NCBI RefSeq assembly: GCF_036785885.1
Contig: NC_092323.1
Location: 10,486,501-10,550,500 of the forward strand
Source of the DNA: Coffea arabica
Taxonomy: Eukaryota; Streptophyta; Magnoliopsida; Gentianales; Rubiaceae
DNA length: 64,000 nucleotides
Direction of reading: 5' to 3'
Shown here: in pieces, positions 47,801-60,203 of the stretch
How positions within the stretch are numbered: position 1 is the stretch's first letter
Layout: each line of letters opens with the position of its first letter
Program-made: the position numbers and the translations under genes
Notes under the pieces: model-generated
What the model saw: only the letters and a program-made list of their open reading frames with translations
The model's database searches: none
What the model was told of the DNA's origin: nothing

Positions 47801-49095
47801 CATACTCATTTTAGGCAGATGTTAGTTCACAAACTCATCGAATGGAAAATTGAACAGCAAAAAGAATCCTCTGCCATATGTAGCACCAGGAAAATAAAAA
47901 CTATATCAGATTGGATCCTAAGCATTGCATTGTGCTAGTTGTAGGTAATTTGACTTTCAAAATGTTAGGTATCCGTGAATATAGTTATTTTGTCCAAAAA
48001 CATGGCTTTAAACAAGAAATATAAAACAAATATGAAAAGCACAGAGAAAAAATGAGCCATGATAGACTAAAAATTACTAACTTTAAAACAGTAGCGGATG
48101 TGCAACTCTATGGAGATCGAGCTCTTCCTATCAATACGTGTTTTAACTCGCCGCCCTTCCTCTCTGTAATATGTATTTGCCAGTTCCCCCAATGTGCTCC
48201 GGAGTCTGCAATTGAATTCTTGTTAAGGAACCAATATACAACACAAGCTATATTGAAAGACCATCATCCTACTATTATCGATGAAATGGCGTGCCTGGTT
48301 AGGGATTGTTTAAGCTCCCCTGGATCATCAGGAACAAAGGTAATTATGTACTTTGAATCTACTTCAGCCCTCTTCCTAAGAGCAATCATTCGATCTTCGC
48401 TAATCTCATCTGCATTAAATCATTACAAACAAATCAAAGAATTCAACAACTCCCCAGCATCCAATTTTACGCCAATAAAGTCACGATGTATACCCAATCT
48501 CAAAACGTGAAAATTACATTTATGCACGTCATGAAAAACTCACCTCTAGAGCTTGACTGGGTTACCACCACCACGATAAGTTTGATGTTCCTTCCTTTAG
48601 TCACTCCCCTGCCCATTTCCGAATTATCAAAACATAAGCAATTCATCTGGACCATAAATTTAGTTACCCATAATCTACAGAAATATATAAATCAAGTCCA
48701 TTGAAAGACACTGTCGGGTAGTAAACATAGTTATGATGTAAAAAAGGACCATACTTGAGGTTTTCGAGGTCGGTGCAGACCTGAAGCCACTGAGCAGGGT
48801 CACCGGAAATGTGGTCGGAGCTGAAGAGAGCGGCAACAACAGCGGGAATTTTAGTCCGGTGCTTGGAAAGCCAGTCTCTTTTCAAAATACCATCGACCGG
48901 CCGTCCCGGACCGGCGTTTTCTTTGGGAGTTCTCGCGAACAATGTGATTTTGGAGAAATCGGGCAATGCCAGGGCGTTGATTGGTGGCTGTTCGGCGTGG
49001 AGGTGAGAAGTGATCCGCGAGTGAAGCTCCGGGCATCCGACCAAAGCTGCTAGAGCTACCGGCGGAGTGCGGAGTTCTCCTGGGTACTCCTCCAT
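40897..49095 (-). CDS. TRAPPC11: TRAPPC11, TRAPP complex subunit 11
   Basis: Nine coding exons in transcript order: 49095-48755, 48608-48544, 48409-48295, 48205-48082, 47104-47024, 46102-45764, 45082-44913, 44783-43951, 42368-40897; 1179 aa, close to plant orthologues. TRAPPC11 belongs to the TRAPP tethering complex in ER-Golgi and trans-Golgi traffic. The N-terminus is MEEYPGELRTPPVALAALVG. The foie-gras region includes LANTYYREEGRRVKTRID, VGVYAEFRRDWAEALRLYDE and LVEIKTVAEQLNFKISTLLM. The C-terminal gryzun-type beta region includes SGPALVGENFVVPVTVTSKG, KSWSCKLEIRWNRPKPVMLY and VLSGSHNDTIFVLPKSEHIL. Exon 3 ends in ACCAG before GCACGC, so intron 3 is a GC-AG intron; no GT donor keeps the frame. 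The start is the first ATG of an open exon. Confidence 0.93.
42586..43210. repeat. Foldback arms plus 299-bp direct duplication in TRAPPC11 intron 8
   Basis: About 58 bases at 42586-42643 (GCATCTTTGGGTTAATGAAG to AAAACTGCAGTTTC) are inverted at 42954-43010 (GAAACTGCAGTTTCACACTT to ATTAATCCAAAGATGC). In addition 42708-42910 is repeated at about 43007-43210; both have CACACCAAGTTAA, GGGAATTGTAGCAGGACTT, GAGAAATCTTGGAGAAAGGA and GAGGGGCTGTTT. The direct copies start right after the arm in each case. This looks like a foldback or MITE insertion followed by partial duplication. Confidence 0.7.
44857..44889 (-). repeat. (CT)n tract in the 129-bp TRAPPC11 intron 7
   Basis: On the transcribed strand (TC)n occupies about a quarter of the intron 44784-44912, beginning roughly 25 bases after the donor. 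The intron is the shortest-spaced one in this part of the gene, so length changes at the microsatellite would directly change intron length. Confidence 0.75.
46622..46873. repeat. 126-bp near-identical tandem duplication in TRAPPC11 intron 5
   Basis: The unit starting CCATATTAGCTCACCATTTA and ending TTTCTAATGGCAA occurs at 46622-46747 and again at 46748-46873. Only about two differences are visible: GAGCTCCCAGG versus GAACTCCCGGG. The near identity indicates a recent duplication or an assembly artefact. Confidence 0.85.
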
Positions 49096-50150
49096 TGCTT
49101 TAATTGGTTTATTTACAAGAAAATTAATATTTTTTCTCGGTAGGGGTGAAGTGAGGGGATTATGTTGGAATGGGAAGACGGAGAGTTTTGCGGCGGAGAT
49201 CGGAGGTTTTGGGTGGGACTCAGGCGAGGCGAGTTGACTCGGGCGGGAGTTAACTAAGTAGCGAGTAGCGAGTAGTTATGCTTTGGACTTTTGGATGGAG
49301 ACCTTTAGATTAGCCCACCTTCATAGTTCATTTCCTCTATTGTAATATATATGTATACATACATAAAATACAAGAGCCCGCCCGAGAAAAGAAAGAAAAC
49401 AAAAAATTTTTGCACTGATGGGGTCAACTCCCTGGAAAAGTAAAATTATATAGTTCTTCGATTAATCATTGCTTGGCTGATCCTTTTGGACGCAAACGAT
49501 GCCGTTAACTTTTTTTTATTTTATTGGGGGTAGTTCAATCAATACCCACAATTGTGGTGAGTTGGAATTCCCAAAATTGAAGAGAAAGAAAGAAAAAAAA
49601 AGAGAACAACAGATGGAATTTGGCCCGATTATTTGTTGAATGTATATTCTAGCTGAACAAGATAAAGACATAGCCAAGCTTGCAAGATGGAGCGATTCGG
49701 TCGCATTAGGGTCCAGGAATGTGTTCAATAAAGGTAGAAAATAGTACATGATCATTTTTTGTATATGAATGCAATATCCAGTTACATATTTATACTAAGA
49801 GAGTACCAGCAAAATTAGACAAGAAGAAATTCAAAGACGTCCTGAAACGCAATACAGTACTCGAAAGGTAAATCCCCTTTGTTTATATTGGCCTATGTTC
49901 CCAGAAAGAGCACTCGAGAAAAGAAAAGGAGCTAAAACTCAGCTAAGAAGTAAGAACCTAGAGACCTGACCTGACCTGACCTACCTACAGAATCATATCT
50001 TGATCCAATAGAATGTGATTGCAAGAAACCCGCATCCTGCAACCTGTTACTCTAAATTTAAAATCTGAACAGTGTCAAAGGACTTGTTTGTGCAGAGTTT
50101 TACACTGACTGCGACCAACACGAGCTCTGGATCCTCGTTAAATCAGTCAT
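49096..50150. other. TRAPPC11 5' flank and intergenic
   Basis: The first 200 bases hold the TRAPPC11 leader and promoter region (GC-richer, GGCGGAGATCGGAGG). The rest is AT-rich with no recognisable gene. TGACC/TGACC/TGACC repeats at 49967-49981 are a minor simple repeat. Confidence 0.5.
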
Positions 50151-52690
50151 CGTCTCATCCAGTTATGACAATAAGAGGATGGAGCTGTAACAGTACAACC
50201 CCGCCGAGAGATGGCTAAAAATTGTTGCAGTGACCACCTTGCCACAGCAAGCTTGAATATGCACTTTGGACTCATCAGACTCGATAGTGAGAGATGCAAT
50301 AGGAGCTACCCCTCCTAAGTCAGTTAAATGTAGCAAAAACAGAAGGAAACAGAATGGAAAGTTCAAAAAGTTTGCCCCTTAAGAACTGCCCTTTGCACAT
50401 GCTGACAGAAGAGCAATCCACGCCCTTCGTCTGATCCGGGTATCGGAGCAGCTTCTTTTTTCTTTCCTTTTTTTTTTTGGTTATAAGGTATCAGAGCAGT
50501 CTCATATTATACAGGATGATCCGATGTACCCTTGGTGATCATGACTTCAGAAGACCTGCAAGAAACATACCAAGTTCAGTTGTTGAAATTCACATGATTC
50601 TGTTTCACGACTGAAAAAGTAATCCAGGTCATAAGTCCCACATAAATGGTTTAATATCGGGGTTAATAAACTTGGAAGACTAACACACAGCCCTCAAATT
50701 TTAGTCTAGGGCCAAGACATAATGAACAATATCACAAGGATGGCAGATATATAACTATTTGGTCCCAATTCCGAGACATAACATTGCAGCCCCTCTTTAG
50801 CACATTAGGACCTGCCCAATCATTGAACCCGTGACAAAAGCTCTGCCTAAATTAGGCGGCCTCTAATTTGAACCAACTGGAGGTCGCCTGCTGAGAACTA
50901 CAAGCAGTACCATCCTAATAGCCATTCAGATTAAAGAAATGAGAAGTTTATGAGTCAGTTTAAGCGCACGAGTCCAGATATTATTTACTGGAAAACAAAA
51001 AGAAAATAATGTTGAAGTTGGTATAGCAGTTAAAGATCTCTATCAGGTGTCATGAATCCTTATGGTCAAACTAACATGAATTTGACTGACCATGTGATTC
51101 TTGAAAAATGAAACTATCAGGAAGTAAAGGACTAAGCATTTATAATTTTGTCGAAAGCCACTTTACACAATCTGTTAATATTGATCATTGAACTCAACCA
51201 AAATATAAGCACAGTATAGACCTCTCAGCACATTGCCTTGGTGATAGCCTGTCGTTTGTAGGATTTAATACTGCAAAAAGTACCTAAGCAAAATAAACCT
51301 ACAGAATGAAGACCATATGGAACAGATTTGGAAAAGACCAGAAAACCAAGTAGATCCGAAGTAGCACAGTTATTTAAAGAAAGTAATTGTTTACAACAAC
51401 AATTGCTAACTGTCTATTCGCATGTTGGTTTCAAACTCTTCAGAACTCAATTTCTCAGAATTCAAGCTGCAATAGAACCAGTACCTCTTGAATGCAGGGA
51501 AGTTAACTTGCAAGGTCAGATTTGAAGCCTGCTACCTGGGTACCTTAGTCCTCCATGTCAAGAATTACCTGCATACCACTGTGGTATTTAGGAGACAGAA
51601 GAAAAAGATAAGAAATGAAATGAAAAATTAGATGGATGTCTTATGACAAGGTTATCTTGTTTATGTATGAAAAATTCTGATAACAGGACTATAAGAAAAA
51701 GGTCAATGGTGATAGTATCTGTTTTCTTGCTCTACAGAAACGAAAACTAAAGAGTTGCCAGTTTCTTGAACCAAACAAAATTTGTACTACCTCCAAAGCT
51801 CACACAAGTGGTAAAGTTAATTTTCTTGGGGTCTCAACTGTCAACACCAGCTGGCAAATATACAGGCAACAAATTCCAAACTTTAAGCAACTTTTATCAT
51901 TTTTAGGCAGAGTAAGAAACTGGTTGGCCAATTTCCCTCTTCTTTACCACCACCATAGTACCACCTCGCTTGGCCCAAGCCCACTACTCTCCACCAAAAC
52001 AAACAAAAAAAAAATCTCAAACCTCTCTCTAGCCTATCCAAGCTCTCCAGCCCTACTCACGCAGACAAACACAGTTAATTCTTTGCAGAAAATTCATTTG
52101 TTTGCCTGTACAGAATGTTTGTACAGGAGCATATACAAATACTTGGATACTATGATAATTCATTGTATCCCTCACATATCATGCCATGATAAGCACAAAA
52201 TGTTCTTTACTGATCTGATTTTGAATTGCTGACCTTAGCATATTATTAAAATTCAGGTAAAAGATTTTTAGTTGGCTGATTGGTATTGATGCTCATCATT
52301 TATAAGTTGATGTTCTTTAGCAAAGAGAAAGCTTGAAGTGGCAGACCATAAAGAAAAATAGAGACTTTTATCCAGTTTTTGGGGGGAGGGGGGTGGGGGT
52401 GGACTTTATTTATAGCTTTTCCATACTAAGAAATCAATTTTCCTTTCTAATTTGCACAAGCTTCAAAAACTAAAGCTACTGGTAGTCCTGAAGGGGATGG
52501 CATCCTCTTATAATAGTTAGCAGAAAACATGTCCAAAGTACATTTTCTGTGACCCTCCACTTGAAAAAGACCTAAAATTACATATGCTTGTTGAGAAACG
52601 TAGACCAAAAACACAAGACTTTAATCAATCGCCCTAAAATATAGAAACTCTTGAGCAAGTTTACCTCGAGGAAACCATTTTCAAGTACAT
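50151..52690 (-). other. Spliced 3' UTR region of the RRM gene
   Basis: After the TGA at 52691 the minus strand has a donor CTCGAG|GTAAAC at 52664. A second exon is bounded by acceptor GTATGCAG at 51569 and donor TTCAAGAG|GTACTG at 51484 (exon 51568-51485, 84 nt). A third exon opens at 50555 after TTTCTTGCAG. All three junctions have good consensus, so the transcript probably carries two 3' UTR introns. No coding content was found in this interval. Confidence 0.5.
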
Positions 52691-55600
52691 TCAGCCGGCC
52701 ATTTGATCAGATCCACTGCTCTGAGTAAACTGGGGGGGACTGGTTGGAACAATAATCTGTGGTGGCCCTGGAGATGGTACATGGATACCTGAGAAACATT
52801 GTCAGTGTTATTTAAAAGTTCTACTAATAAAAACCCCAAAGCAGCTTTGTTAATCACAGTAATGTTGCCAACAATAGCAGTCCTCAAATAGGTCAAGCAC
52901 AAAATAAGAGTATCCAGAACTATTGCATGCCAAAACTTCGATCACATATTGCAACAAATGCACAAACCTCGATCAGTACAAATTAGAGAGGCCCAAAAAA
53001 TGAGCAGAAATAACATGCCCAGATATGAGAAAGACAGAGTGGCCTACTTTATTTGTTTGTTGTCCTTCACAAGTTGCTTATTGAATTATTACCGCAGACT
53101 TTTTAGGTACTTTAACACATTTATTCGCACTGTTCGATTTGAAGAGTATGTCAAGTTACCCTTCCATAGAAGTTGCCCAAACTTTAAACATCTTATTCTC
53201 CCTCTTCTAAAGCAAATTTGAGACTTCTTGCTTTTATTACTGGTGGCGGCTTGATCCAAATGAAGTTACTTGAGAATTTCAGTAAGATATTTACACAATA
53301 CATAGGGAATAATTGGTGTCTCTCTGCAGTACCAGGGTGGTTTGGGGTTTGCATTGCAGAAACTATATCTGTGGTCACACCGCTGACAACTGGTCTTCCA
53401 TATTGCAAAGCATGAGGGTTTGGCATCACGTAGCCTCGGACTGCTGTATATGCTAGGTTGGCAGGTGGAGAATGGCCCATTTGACCATATACCAATGGAG
53501 TTGGGTTAGCAGTGCCTGGTACTCCGTACATCTGAAAGAAAAGCTCACACACATAAGAACTATATATCTATAAACATGAAGAGAGAATAAAACAGTCAAT
53601 AAAGGGTCAAGTACGTGATGCGAAACTAAGAAGCAGGCCCCTACTAGTATTCTGGCAAGTAACAAGTGAGAACTGAAGGACACACCTGAGTATAGTAAAA
53701 TTCAGGTCCATAAGCGGGGTATCTGCAAATGGGAAGAAAAAAGATGATTGATTATCCTAAGACCATTTCAGTTCTCAACTGTACAGCAAGTTAATATCAG
53801 CACGCCAACAAAACAAGTAAGGTAACTGCACTCAAAAATAGGTCATATAAGAATATAGTTAGTCATCTGGAAGGTTTTTTTTTTTTTTTTTTTACTGACT
53901 TGACATATCAACCAACCAAATATTGAATGACAGAGATGAGTTTCACAACATTTAATATGGATCTCTGAGAACTAAGGATGCTTGAGACATGTAACTGCTA
54001 TAAGCCTTCACAAAATTATCTATTAAAAACCTCAAAAAAAAATTGACAGAGATTCACATAAATCTGCTACAGGATAAGAAGCACTTGCTTGAGACTAGCA
54101 TCTTATTTCAAGCCATCATGCAGTACAACTGCATAATTAGTCAATCTAATCACATCCAGTTAATTACCTAGTAAGGCTCAACAATGAGGCACAATATAGA
54201 GGGGAGAACAATTATCTCTTTTGCAGAGACGTTCCCCAAAAGTACAATATCAGAACAAGATGCCATTTACATATGCCCAGAAGGTGATCAACAATAGGAC
54301 AAAACTGATTTAGGTGTCTGTGATGCATATGCATTGAATCATAATTCATATACTGCTAGCAATGATTTGAGACCTAGAGCATGTTACTGAATCCACCACA
54401 AATCTGTTGAATAAAGGTAGCAGCTAAGATATAAAGAGTGGTCTATGATCCACTAAGGATGAGTCATTTTGGACAAGATTTTCAAGGCACTACCCACTAC
54501 AACAATTGTTAACTAAATTAACTTGATATACTAAGCTAGATCTATAATAAACTTCTAGTTTCCAAGTGCGTTTGAAGTGCTGGAGACGAATATACCAAAT
54601 TCAAAGATAATCAGTTGTCTGGGCCACACTTAGCACCTGGAAAACGTAATGAAAAAAACATTGAATCAGATGATTCTTCACAAATGGGAATTTGAGTGCT
54701 TACTCGACTCACATAGCACCTAAAATGTGCAAGACTGCATCCAGAAAGCCAGCCATCAGAGCAGGAAACTAATATTATGTAACTGTCCAGGTAAATTACC
54801 AGAGCTCACCTATACGGAGGGAACTGCAGTCCTGGTTGGTAGCCATAAGTAGGTGGTAGCTGATACATGGGGTTTCCAACGTACAAGCTCCTGGGACTTT
54901 GATTTTGTGGACCTCTGAAATAGGGTGCTGCAGACCTTATGTGCCCTAAAGCAAAAGAAAAATGTCTGCATATAACTCTTGACTACAGCAATTTGAAAGA
55001 AAGATTAATCCAAGAAGGCAGCAGGAGAAAGGAAGCATCCATCACTTTTCTAGATTAGATATTTATTGAATAGTTCTCCCAAAAGAAAAAACTCTTACAA
55101 GATGGTAGCTAATCTTTTGTATTTTCTCCACAAGAGAGTCACAAAAAGAGGATATCACCCTAAAGAATGAAAATAACCAGCACATTGCTAAAGTCCTCCC
55201 AACATAAATATAAGAGATATCAAGTGGAAATAGAAATTTGATGACAGAATATCACAACAGAAAACCTTTTGCACTATCTATATACTTGTTCGTGGATTTA
55301 TTTACTACTTTTTGGTTGGCATCATCCTTCCCTAACTTGAAAGTAACCGTCTCTTTTTGACAATCACCGGCTGTGGATTATTGGCAAGTGACCACCATGC
55401 TATCAATGCATTCCCAAGCAAAATTTCACCAGTTGCTTCAAGAGACCTCACAAACAATCTTAGCTTAGTTGCTAGTGAACCCATTTTATAGGAACAATTA
55501 GACGAAGCATTTAGTTAGATTAGTGAAGTCCATCCAAAATTAGCAGAGGAAAGTTTTACATACAGGTGTCAGTTCTTGTTTATCTTCACAAACAATCAAC

Positions 55601-56601
55601 TTATATCACAGGTAAAAGAAAGTACCGGATGGCAAAATCCGCATTGGTCGTCCTAGTGAAGCCAAATTACAATTAGCCCTCCTACCATCAATGACTGGAT
55701 TTGGATTTGAACAAGCTCTCTTTGCAGCTTCAGGGTCACGAAACGTTACCTAACTTCCAATGAATTGACAACCAATTATTATATAATATATCATTCAATC
55801 AGAAAATCAATTGATAAATAAGATTTGCCAAAGCAGAAGTAAAGGAATGAAAGTAATGAAGAGTAATTAACTATGCTTGGGCTCTAACATCATGTACTGT
55901 AATAATCGAAACATATATTCCATCACCGCCAAATAATTTAACAATATGTTCACTTTTTTTTGAATTAAAAATCCAAACTTTCTCTTTTCAATGCTGAGAC
56001 AATATTTGATAAGTTTTATATGTGTAACATAGGCAACTTTTGATTGTGGCTTAAGGTGTCACATGACTTCATGCAAGTTGCAACAAAGTCTGGCAACACA
56101 TCACAAATTTCATATACATAACACTTTGCATGTTTTATATAGAAAAAGCATATACGTATTTATCTCTCATGTTCCCCACCACCTCCTTAAAGACCAAACA
56201 CTAAATTATTTGGACAAGCCTCACATAGTCTACCTTTCATTCATTAAACTCTTGTAGGGTTAAACAGCTCAGTAAAAAACAAAGCAATCTTTAGTGCCGC
56301 CAAAATTAAAATCAATAAAAAATAACTAAAAACCAACAATTCATATGGTAGCCCAAGAAGAATCACTTACAAAACCATAGCCTTTGGAACGACCAGTATT
56401 CTTATCAGAGATGACAACAGCTTCAAGAATCTCCCCATACGGCTCAAAATACCGGCGAAGAGCATCACTCTTAGTTTCCCAGGCCAACCCTCCAACAAAT
56501 ATCTTGGTATAAGTTGTATCCCCAAAGGGTTGTTGTGGTTGCGGTGGTGGTTGTTGTGGACCCATGAATTGCATGCCTGGTACCACTTGAGGATTAGCCA
56601 T
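52691..56601 (-). CDS. Single-RRM RNA-binding protein, RBM24/38- and ARP1-like
   Basis: Six coding exons in transcript order: 56601-56371, 55749-55626, 54945-54810, 53722-53686, 53531-53333, 52788-52691; 274 aa. One N-terminal RRM holds RNP2 (KIFVGGLAW, about residue 33) and RNP1 (SKGYGFVTF, about 72-80, split by intron 1). These are followed by the family signature [15 protein letters not shown]. The rest is a disordered Pro/Tyr/Gln-rich tail ([13 protein letters not shown] before the [23 protein letters not shown] and [15 protein letters not shown] after it). Proteins of this type bind mRNA and influence splicing, stability or translation. The Arabidopsis ARP1 relative is ABA-regulated, but one-to-one orthology is not established here. 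A telo-box (AAACCCTAA, 56709-56717) lies in the leader. The start is the only ATG before the RRM. Confidence 0.9.
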
Positions 56602-56708
56602 TAAAAACCCAGTTTTTGAGCTAAAAAAGATCGGATTTTTATGATGCCCAGAGGGTTGATCAGCGAAAGAAATAGGATATATAGAGCAAAACCTGCAAAA
56701 CCCTTGTA

Positions 56709-56717
56709 AAACCCTAA
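56709..56717 (-). promoter_or_regulatory. Telo-box in the RRM gene leader
   Basis: AAACCCTAA on the plus strand, TTAGGGTTT in transcript sense, about 110 bases before the start codon. This is an exact match to the plant telo-box, a common element near transcription starts of translation- and RNA-related genes. Confidence 0.5.
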
Positions 56718-56829
56718 AGATTGAAGGATTGTAGGAGGGTTTTGGTGGGTCAAACTCAAAACTGAAAAGGTGGGAAAACAGGAGAGGGGAGGAAGTAAGG
56801 GGGCGTGCCAGAACAGTTAGGGGTACGCG

Positions 56830-58180
56830 TATGTTATGCGGGAGAACCTTCCAGTGGAATAAAAATAAAATAAACTACAATGATTAATGAGTATTATTGC
56901 ATTATAATATTCAAAAGCATTATTCATGTTTATCAAGGAGAAATAGAGAGTTTTTCTTTCTTTTTTTATTTTATTGTTGTTTTGTTTGTTTCTTTTCTTC
57001 TTCATACTTTTCTTTTATTTTTCTTTGACCAGAGAAAGGTGTGTCAGGATTTCGAAATTTATTGTTTGACTTGCATGAAAAATATACACTGTTACTTGGC
57101 GTACAAGCTTTCTTGTTTGCTAGAATTACTGGTTAGCATCTACAATCCATAATAAATCTATTGGAAACATATTATTGGAAGTTTTGCGTAGCAAAGTTTT
57201 ATGGTTAGTTAAATGTTGACTAAATTTATATAATTTTTTTAGTGTTAGTTAAATTATCATTGCAAATAATCTATAAACGAAGATTTTTTTTTTCTGTGTT
57301 AAATGGTATTTTAGACTCTTGGATTATAACGATTTCCATCATTGCAAAATAAAAATCACACTACTTTCTTCATTGAAAAATACAGATTGAGAGAATAATA
57401 ACCTTAATGGCCATAGATCATTCCTAATTGTTCAAGATACATTTTATTGGTACTGTTTAATAAACGGATTAATTATTTTGCTTGATAACATGCATTCAAA
57501 GAATTTATGAAGAATTATTAGTATATGTTTTTTTCCCCATTTTCTTAATGGCTAAGGGAATGCAATTCTTGATTCATTGACAAATGGATGACACCAGGGG
57601 ACCCAGACTATGCAAAGTCCACACCAACAAAGAGCACAAACCATCATGATAGCGATATTTTAATTCATCAATATGTTCTTCTTTACTATGTCGACTTGCA
57701 TATAACTTTTGTCCAAAATTTGTCAATAAACTTGAAAATTGTGTATATATCTTGAACTTGATTTTTAGTCAAGCAAAAGAAGAAACAAATATTTTTTTAA
57801 TTGGCCAAAGCTCGTATTTATATAGTTGGTGTTCTAAGAACTTTAACAAGTTGAGCAGAAAATGAGGTTAACAAGTCAATAAAAACAGCTTTAATTAAAT
57901 TGGTTAACTTAAACAAATGCTAGCGAGTGTATGGAGCTTGACTGGAATGTCCAGTAATTAACTTGCTCATATTAATCAAATGTATGTATGTATTAAGACC
58001 AATTCTGCCATAGGAGACGTAGTCCAGTAATGCCTGCGAAAACAGCCTCCAGAAGATAAAGATGAGGAAATTGTCTCTGTCTGTTGATTCACGAAAGCGA
58101 CTAAGACTGACCTTTGAACGCGCCGTAGGAGACTGGATGTGGGTGTGTCTGCTTCATCATTTAAATTATGCATTAATAAC
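56830..58180. other. AT-rich intergenic, no gene seen
   Basis: Nothing recognisable apart from T-rich simple sequence. A short minus-strand frame near 57976-58197 has no ATG at its head and no known relatives. Confidence 0.55.
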
Positions 58181-58195
58181 AAGAACAAGAGCTCC

Positions 58196-58995
58196 AAGAT
58201 GATAAAGAAAGTGTCACACCTGTGAGGAAATGAGTTGGATATAGTTATAAACTATCAAAGGAAGAAGCAAAAACATGTATGAATTGACCGACCAACTCCG
58301 CCCCCTAATCCCACCCACCACACACACCGGCCCCCACCAAAAAAAAAAAACAATGGTATTCCAATACCAAATGATGTATAAAATTAAAAGTGCTAATTCT
58401 GAAATTAAGCATATACTTAATTCTTCTCACTATTAGTGTTCGAATTTTGGGTTTGATAGTTAGAAATGGAGAGGAATGGGAGGTAAAAAAAAGCCTCGTA
58501 CTAAAAAAAATTAAGAGTTTGTTTGGAGTTGCGATACTTTTGGTTACAAAGCACTTTTGAGTGCCAAAAATAATTTTTTGAGGCGTTTGGTGAATATAAT
58601 CTCATAAAATTAGGGGTGGACCTTTTCGTCACTCCTAATGATAAATAACTCCAAAATGATAAAGAAAGTGTCACATTTGATCTAGCAACACCTGTGAGGA
58701 AATGAGTTGGATATAATTACACTATCAAAGGAAAAAGCAAAGACATGGATGAATTGACCACTACCCCCTCTAACCCACTCCCCCCCCCCCTCCCTCCTCC
58801 CCCAAAAGAAAACCCTAAAAAAAAAAAACAACAACAAAGGCATTCCAATACCAATTGATGTATAATATTAAAAGTGTTAATTCTGAAATTAGGCATACTT
58901 AATTCCCTTCACTATTAGGTTCAGGACTCGAATCTTAAATCTAATGGTTAGAGATAGAAATGATCGTGGGAAGGGCAGGAGGTAAAAAAAAAAAA
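58196..58995. repeat. Direct duplication, copies about 455 bp apart
   Basis: 58196-58500 recurs at 58650-58995. Shared segments include GATAAAGAAAGTGTCACA, CACCTGTGAGGAAATGAGTT, ATGAATTGACC, a C-rich then A-rich tract, ATTCCAATACCAA, GATGTATAA, GTGYTAATTCTGAAATTA, CACTATTAG and GGGAGGTAAAAAA-like poly-A ends. Each copy ends in a box-B-like GTTCGAA or ACTCGAATC block followed by a purine-rich run and poly-A, as in degraded SINEs. Between them lies GAGTTTGTTTGGAGTTG, a MITE-like fragment. Confidence 0.7.
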
Positions 58996-59739
58996 AAAGT
59001 CATACACTAAAAGAATTAAAAATAAGGATGTTGAGGTATGAAGTTTTGGTTTGTCAAAACATAAATATCAACAATACTCTGGCTATAACGAAGTAAAATG
59101 AAACTGAAAATGAGTTTTGAATTTACTACCGCTTCTATCCTGGATAAACTTTGGTGTGATTTGAAGTAATCTAATAATGAAAATTGTAAATGAAAATAAT
59201 AAATTTCATAAGCAGAAAAAAAAGTATGTCGTCCAAGAATGGGATCGATGTATCTCGTATATCTGATGGGCTCCATTTTGGGCTTTTGGCTTGCACAAAG
59301 CTACAATTTGGTGACTTTGAAGAGGTCTGTGGAAATATGGGCCTCCGTCCGCCTCTCTGTCTTTCTTTTCATTTTTTAACACGAGCCATGTATGCAGCGA
59401 CAGGGAAGAAACCGAAGCCTGCTATCTTATACTATTAGATCCAAGGATTGATTCCGTTTAACTCCTCTAAGACTATTAGGAATGTTAAACTATGTCAATT
59501 ATTGAGCGCATTTTAATATATCTTTAATGATCCATTTGGCCCTGAAATATAGAACAATGTGTGAATGCTGCTACGCTTACATCAAATTGGCCCCTTAATA
59601 GAGTAAAAGATTATCGTATCCAACTCTAGCCTTTTTCACCAAGGGCGAAATTGAATGGCTGAATTAAGATGGTCAAGCAGTCTGTCAAGGTTTTTAAAGA
59701 CTCCGATTTCACAAGTCAAAAGTCACAAGTAGTACATTA

Positions 59740-59862
59740 GGAGAGGGCTTTTAAAGTGTCCTTCACTGTCAAATTCAGGGTTCGAATTCTGGATGTGACA
59801 GTTGAATGTAGGAAGGTTGTGGGGATGGGTGGGAGGGTTAAAAATTTTTTTAATAAAAAGAG
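59740..59862 (+). repeat. SINE-like fragment
   Basis: GGGTTCGAATTCTGG is a good Pol III box B. It is followed by ATGTGACAGTTGAATGTAGG, a G-rich run (GGGGATGGGTGGGAGGG) and an A/T-rich tail. The order box B, purine-rich stretch, poly-A matches the ends of the two copies at 58430-58500 and 58910-58995. Box A is not clear. Confidence 0.4.
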
Positions 59863-60112
59863 GTAGTGCATTAACTGTATAAATTGCCAAACCTTTGTAC
59901 TTCGAGTTGGTACAAGGAAAGGGTTCCAAAGTGGTTAGTGGGTGATCCCAATCTTTGGACCAAATTTGATGTTGAATGGGCAACTACAACCCGCAGGGAA
60001 ACATTTGAACTAGCAATCGGCCCATTAACTAAGTAGGACATTGGAGAATGACCTTTATTACAGCCCCAAACTCTAGGTTGTCTCAACTGAATTTTGAAGC
60101 CATCTTTGTAGT

Positions 60113-60203
60113 TGGGAGTTAAAGCCGAATATGCTGAAACTTAAAAAAAAAAATAGATGGCAGTTGGGAGTTAAATCCGAATATACTGAAACTTAATTTT
60201 GCC
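60113..60203 (+). repeat. Short tandem duplication
   Basis: GTTGGGAGTTAAAGCCGAAT then ATGCTGAAACTTA recurs after about 52 bases as GTTGGGAGTTAAATCCGAAT then ATACTGAAACTTA. Confidence 0.7.

Noticed and set aside
10000..49100. RRN3, WDR55 and eL8 as a functional ribosome-biogenesis cluster
   Set aside because: Plant genes are seldom clustered by such roles; the eL8 piece is a remnant and there are unrelated genes between them.
57976..58197. Short minus-strand frame with protein-like composition
   Set aside because: No ATG at its head, no recognisable family, no splice context; possibly chance.
59770..59790. tRNA gene
   Set aside because: A box-B-like GGTTCGAATTC is present but no acceptor or anticodon stems can be formed around it; SINE-like fragment preferred.
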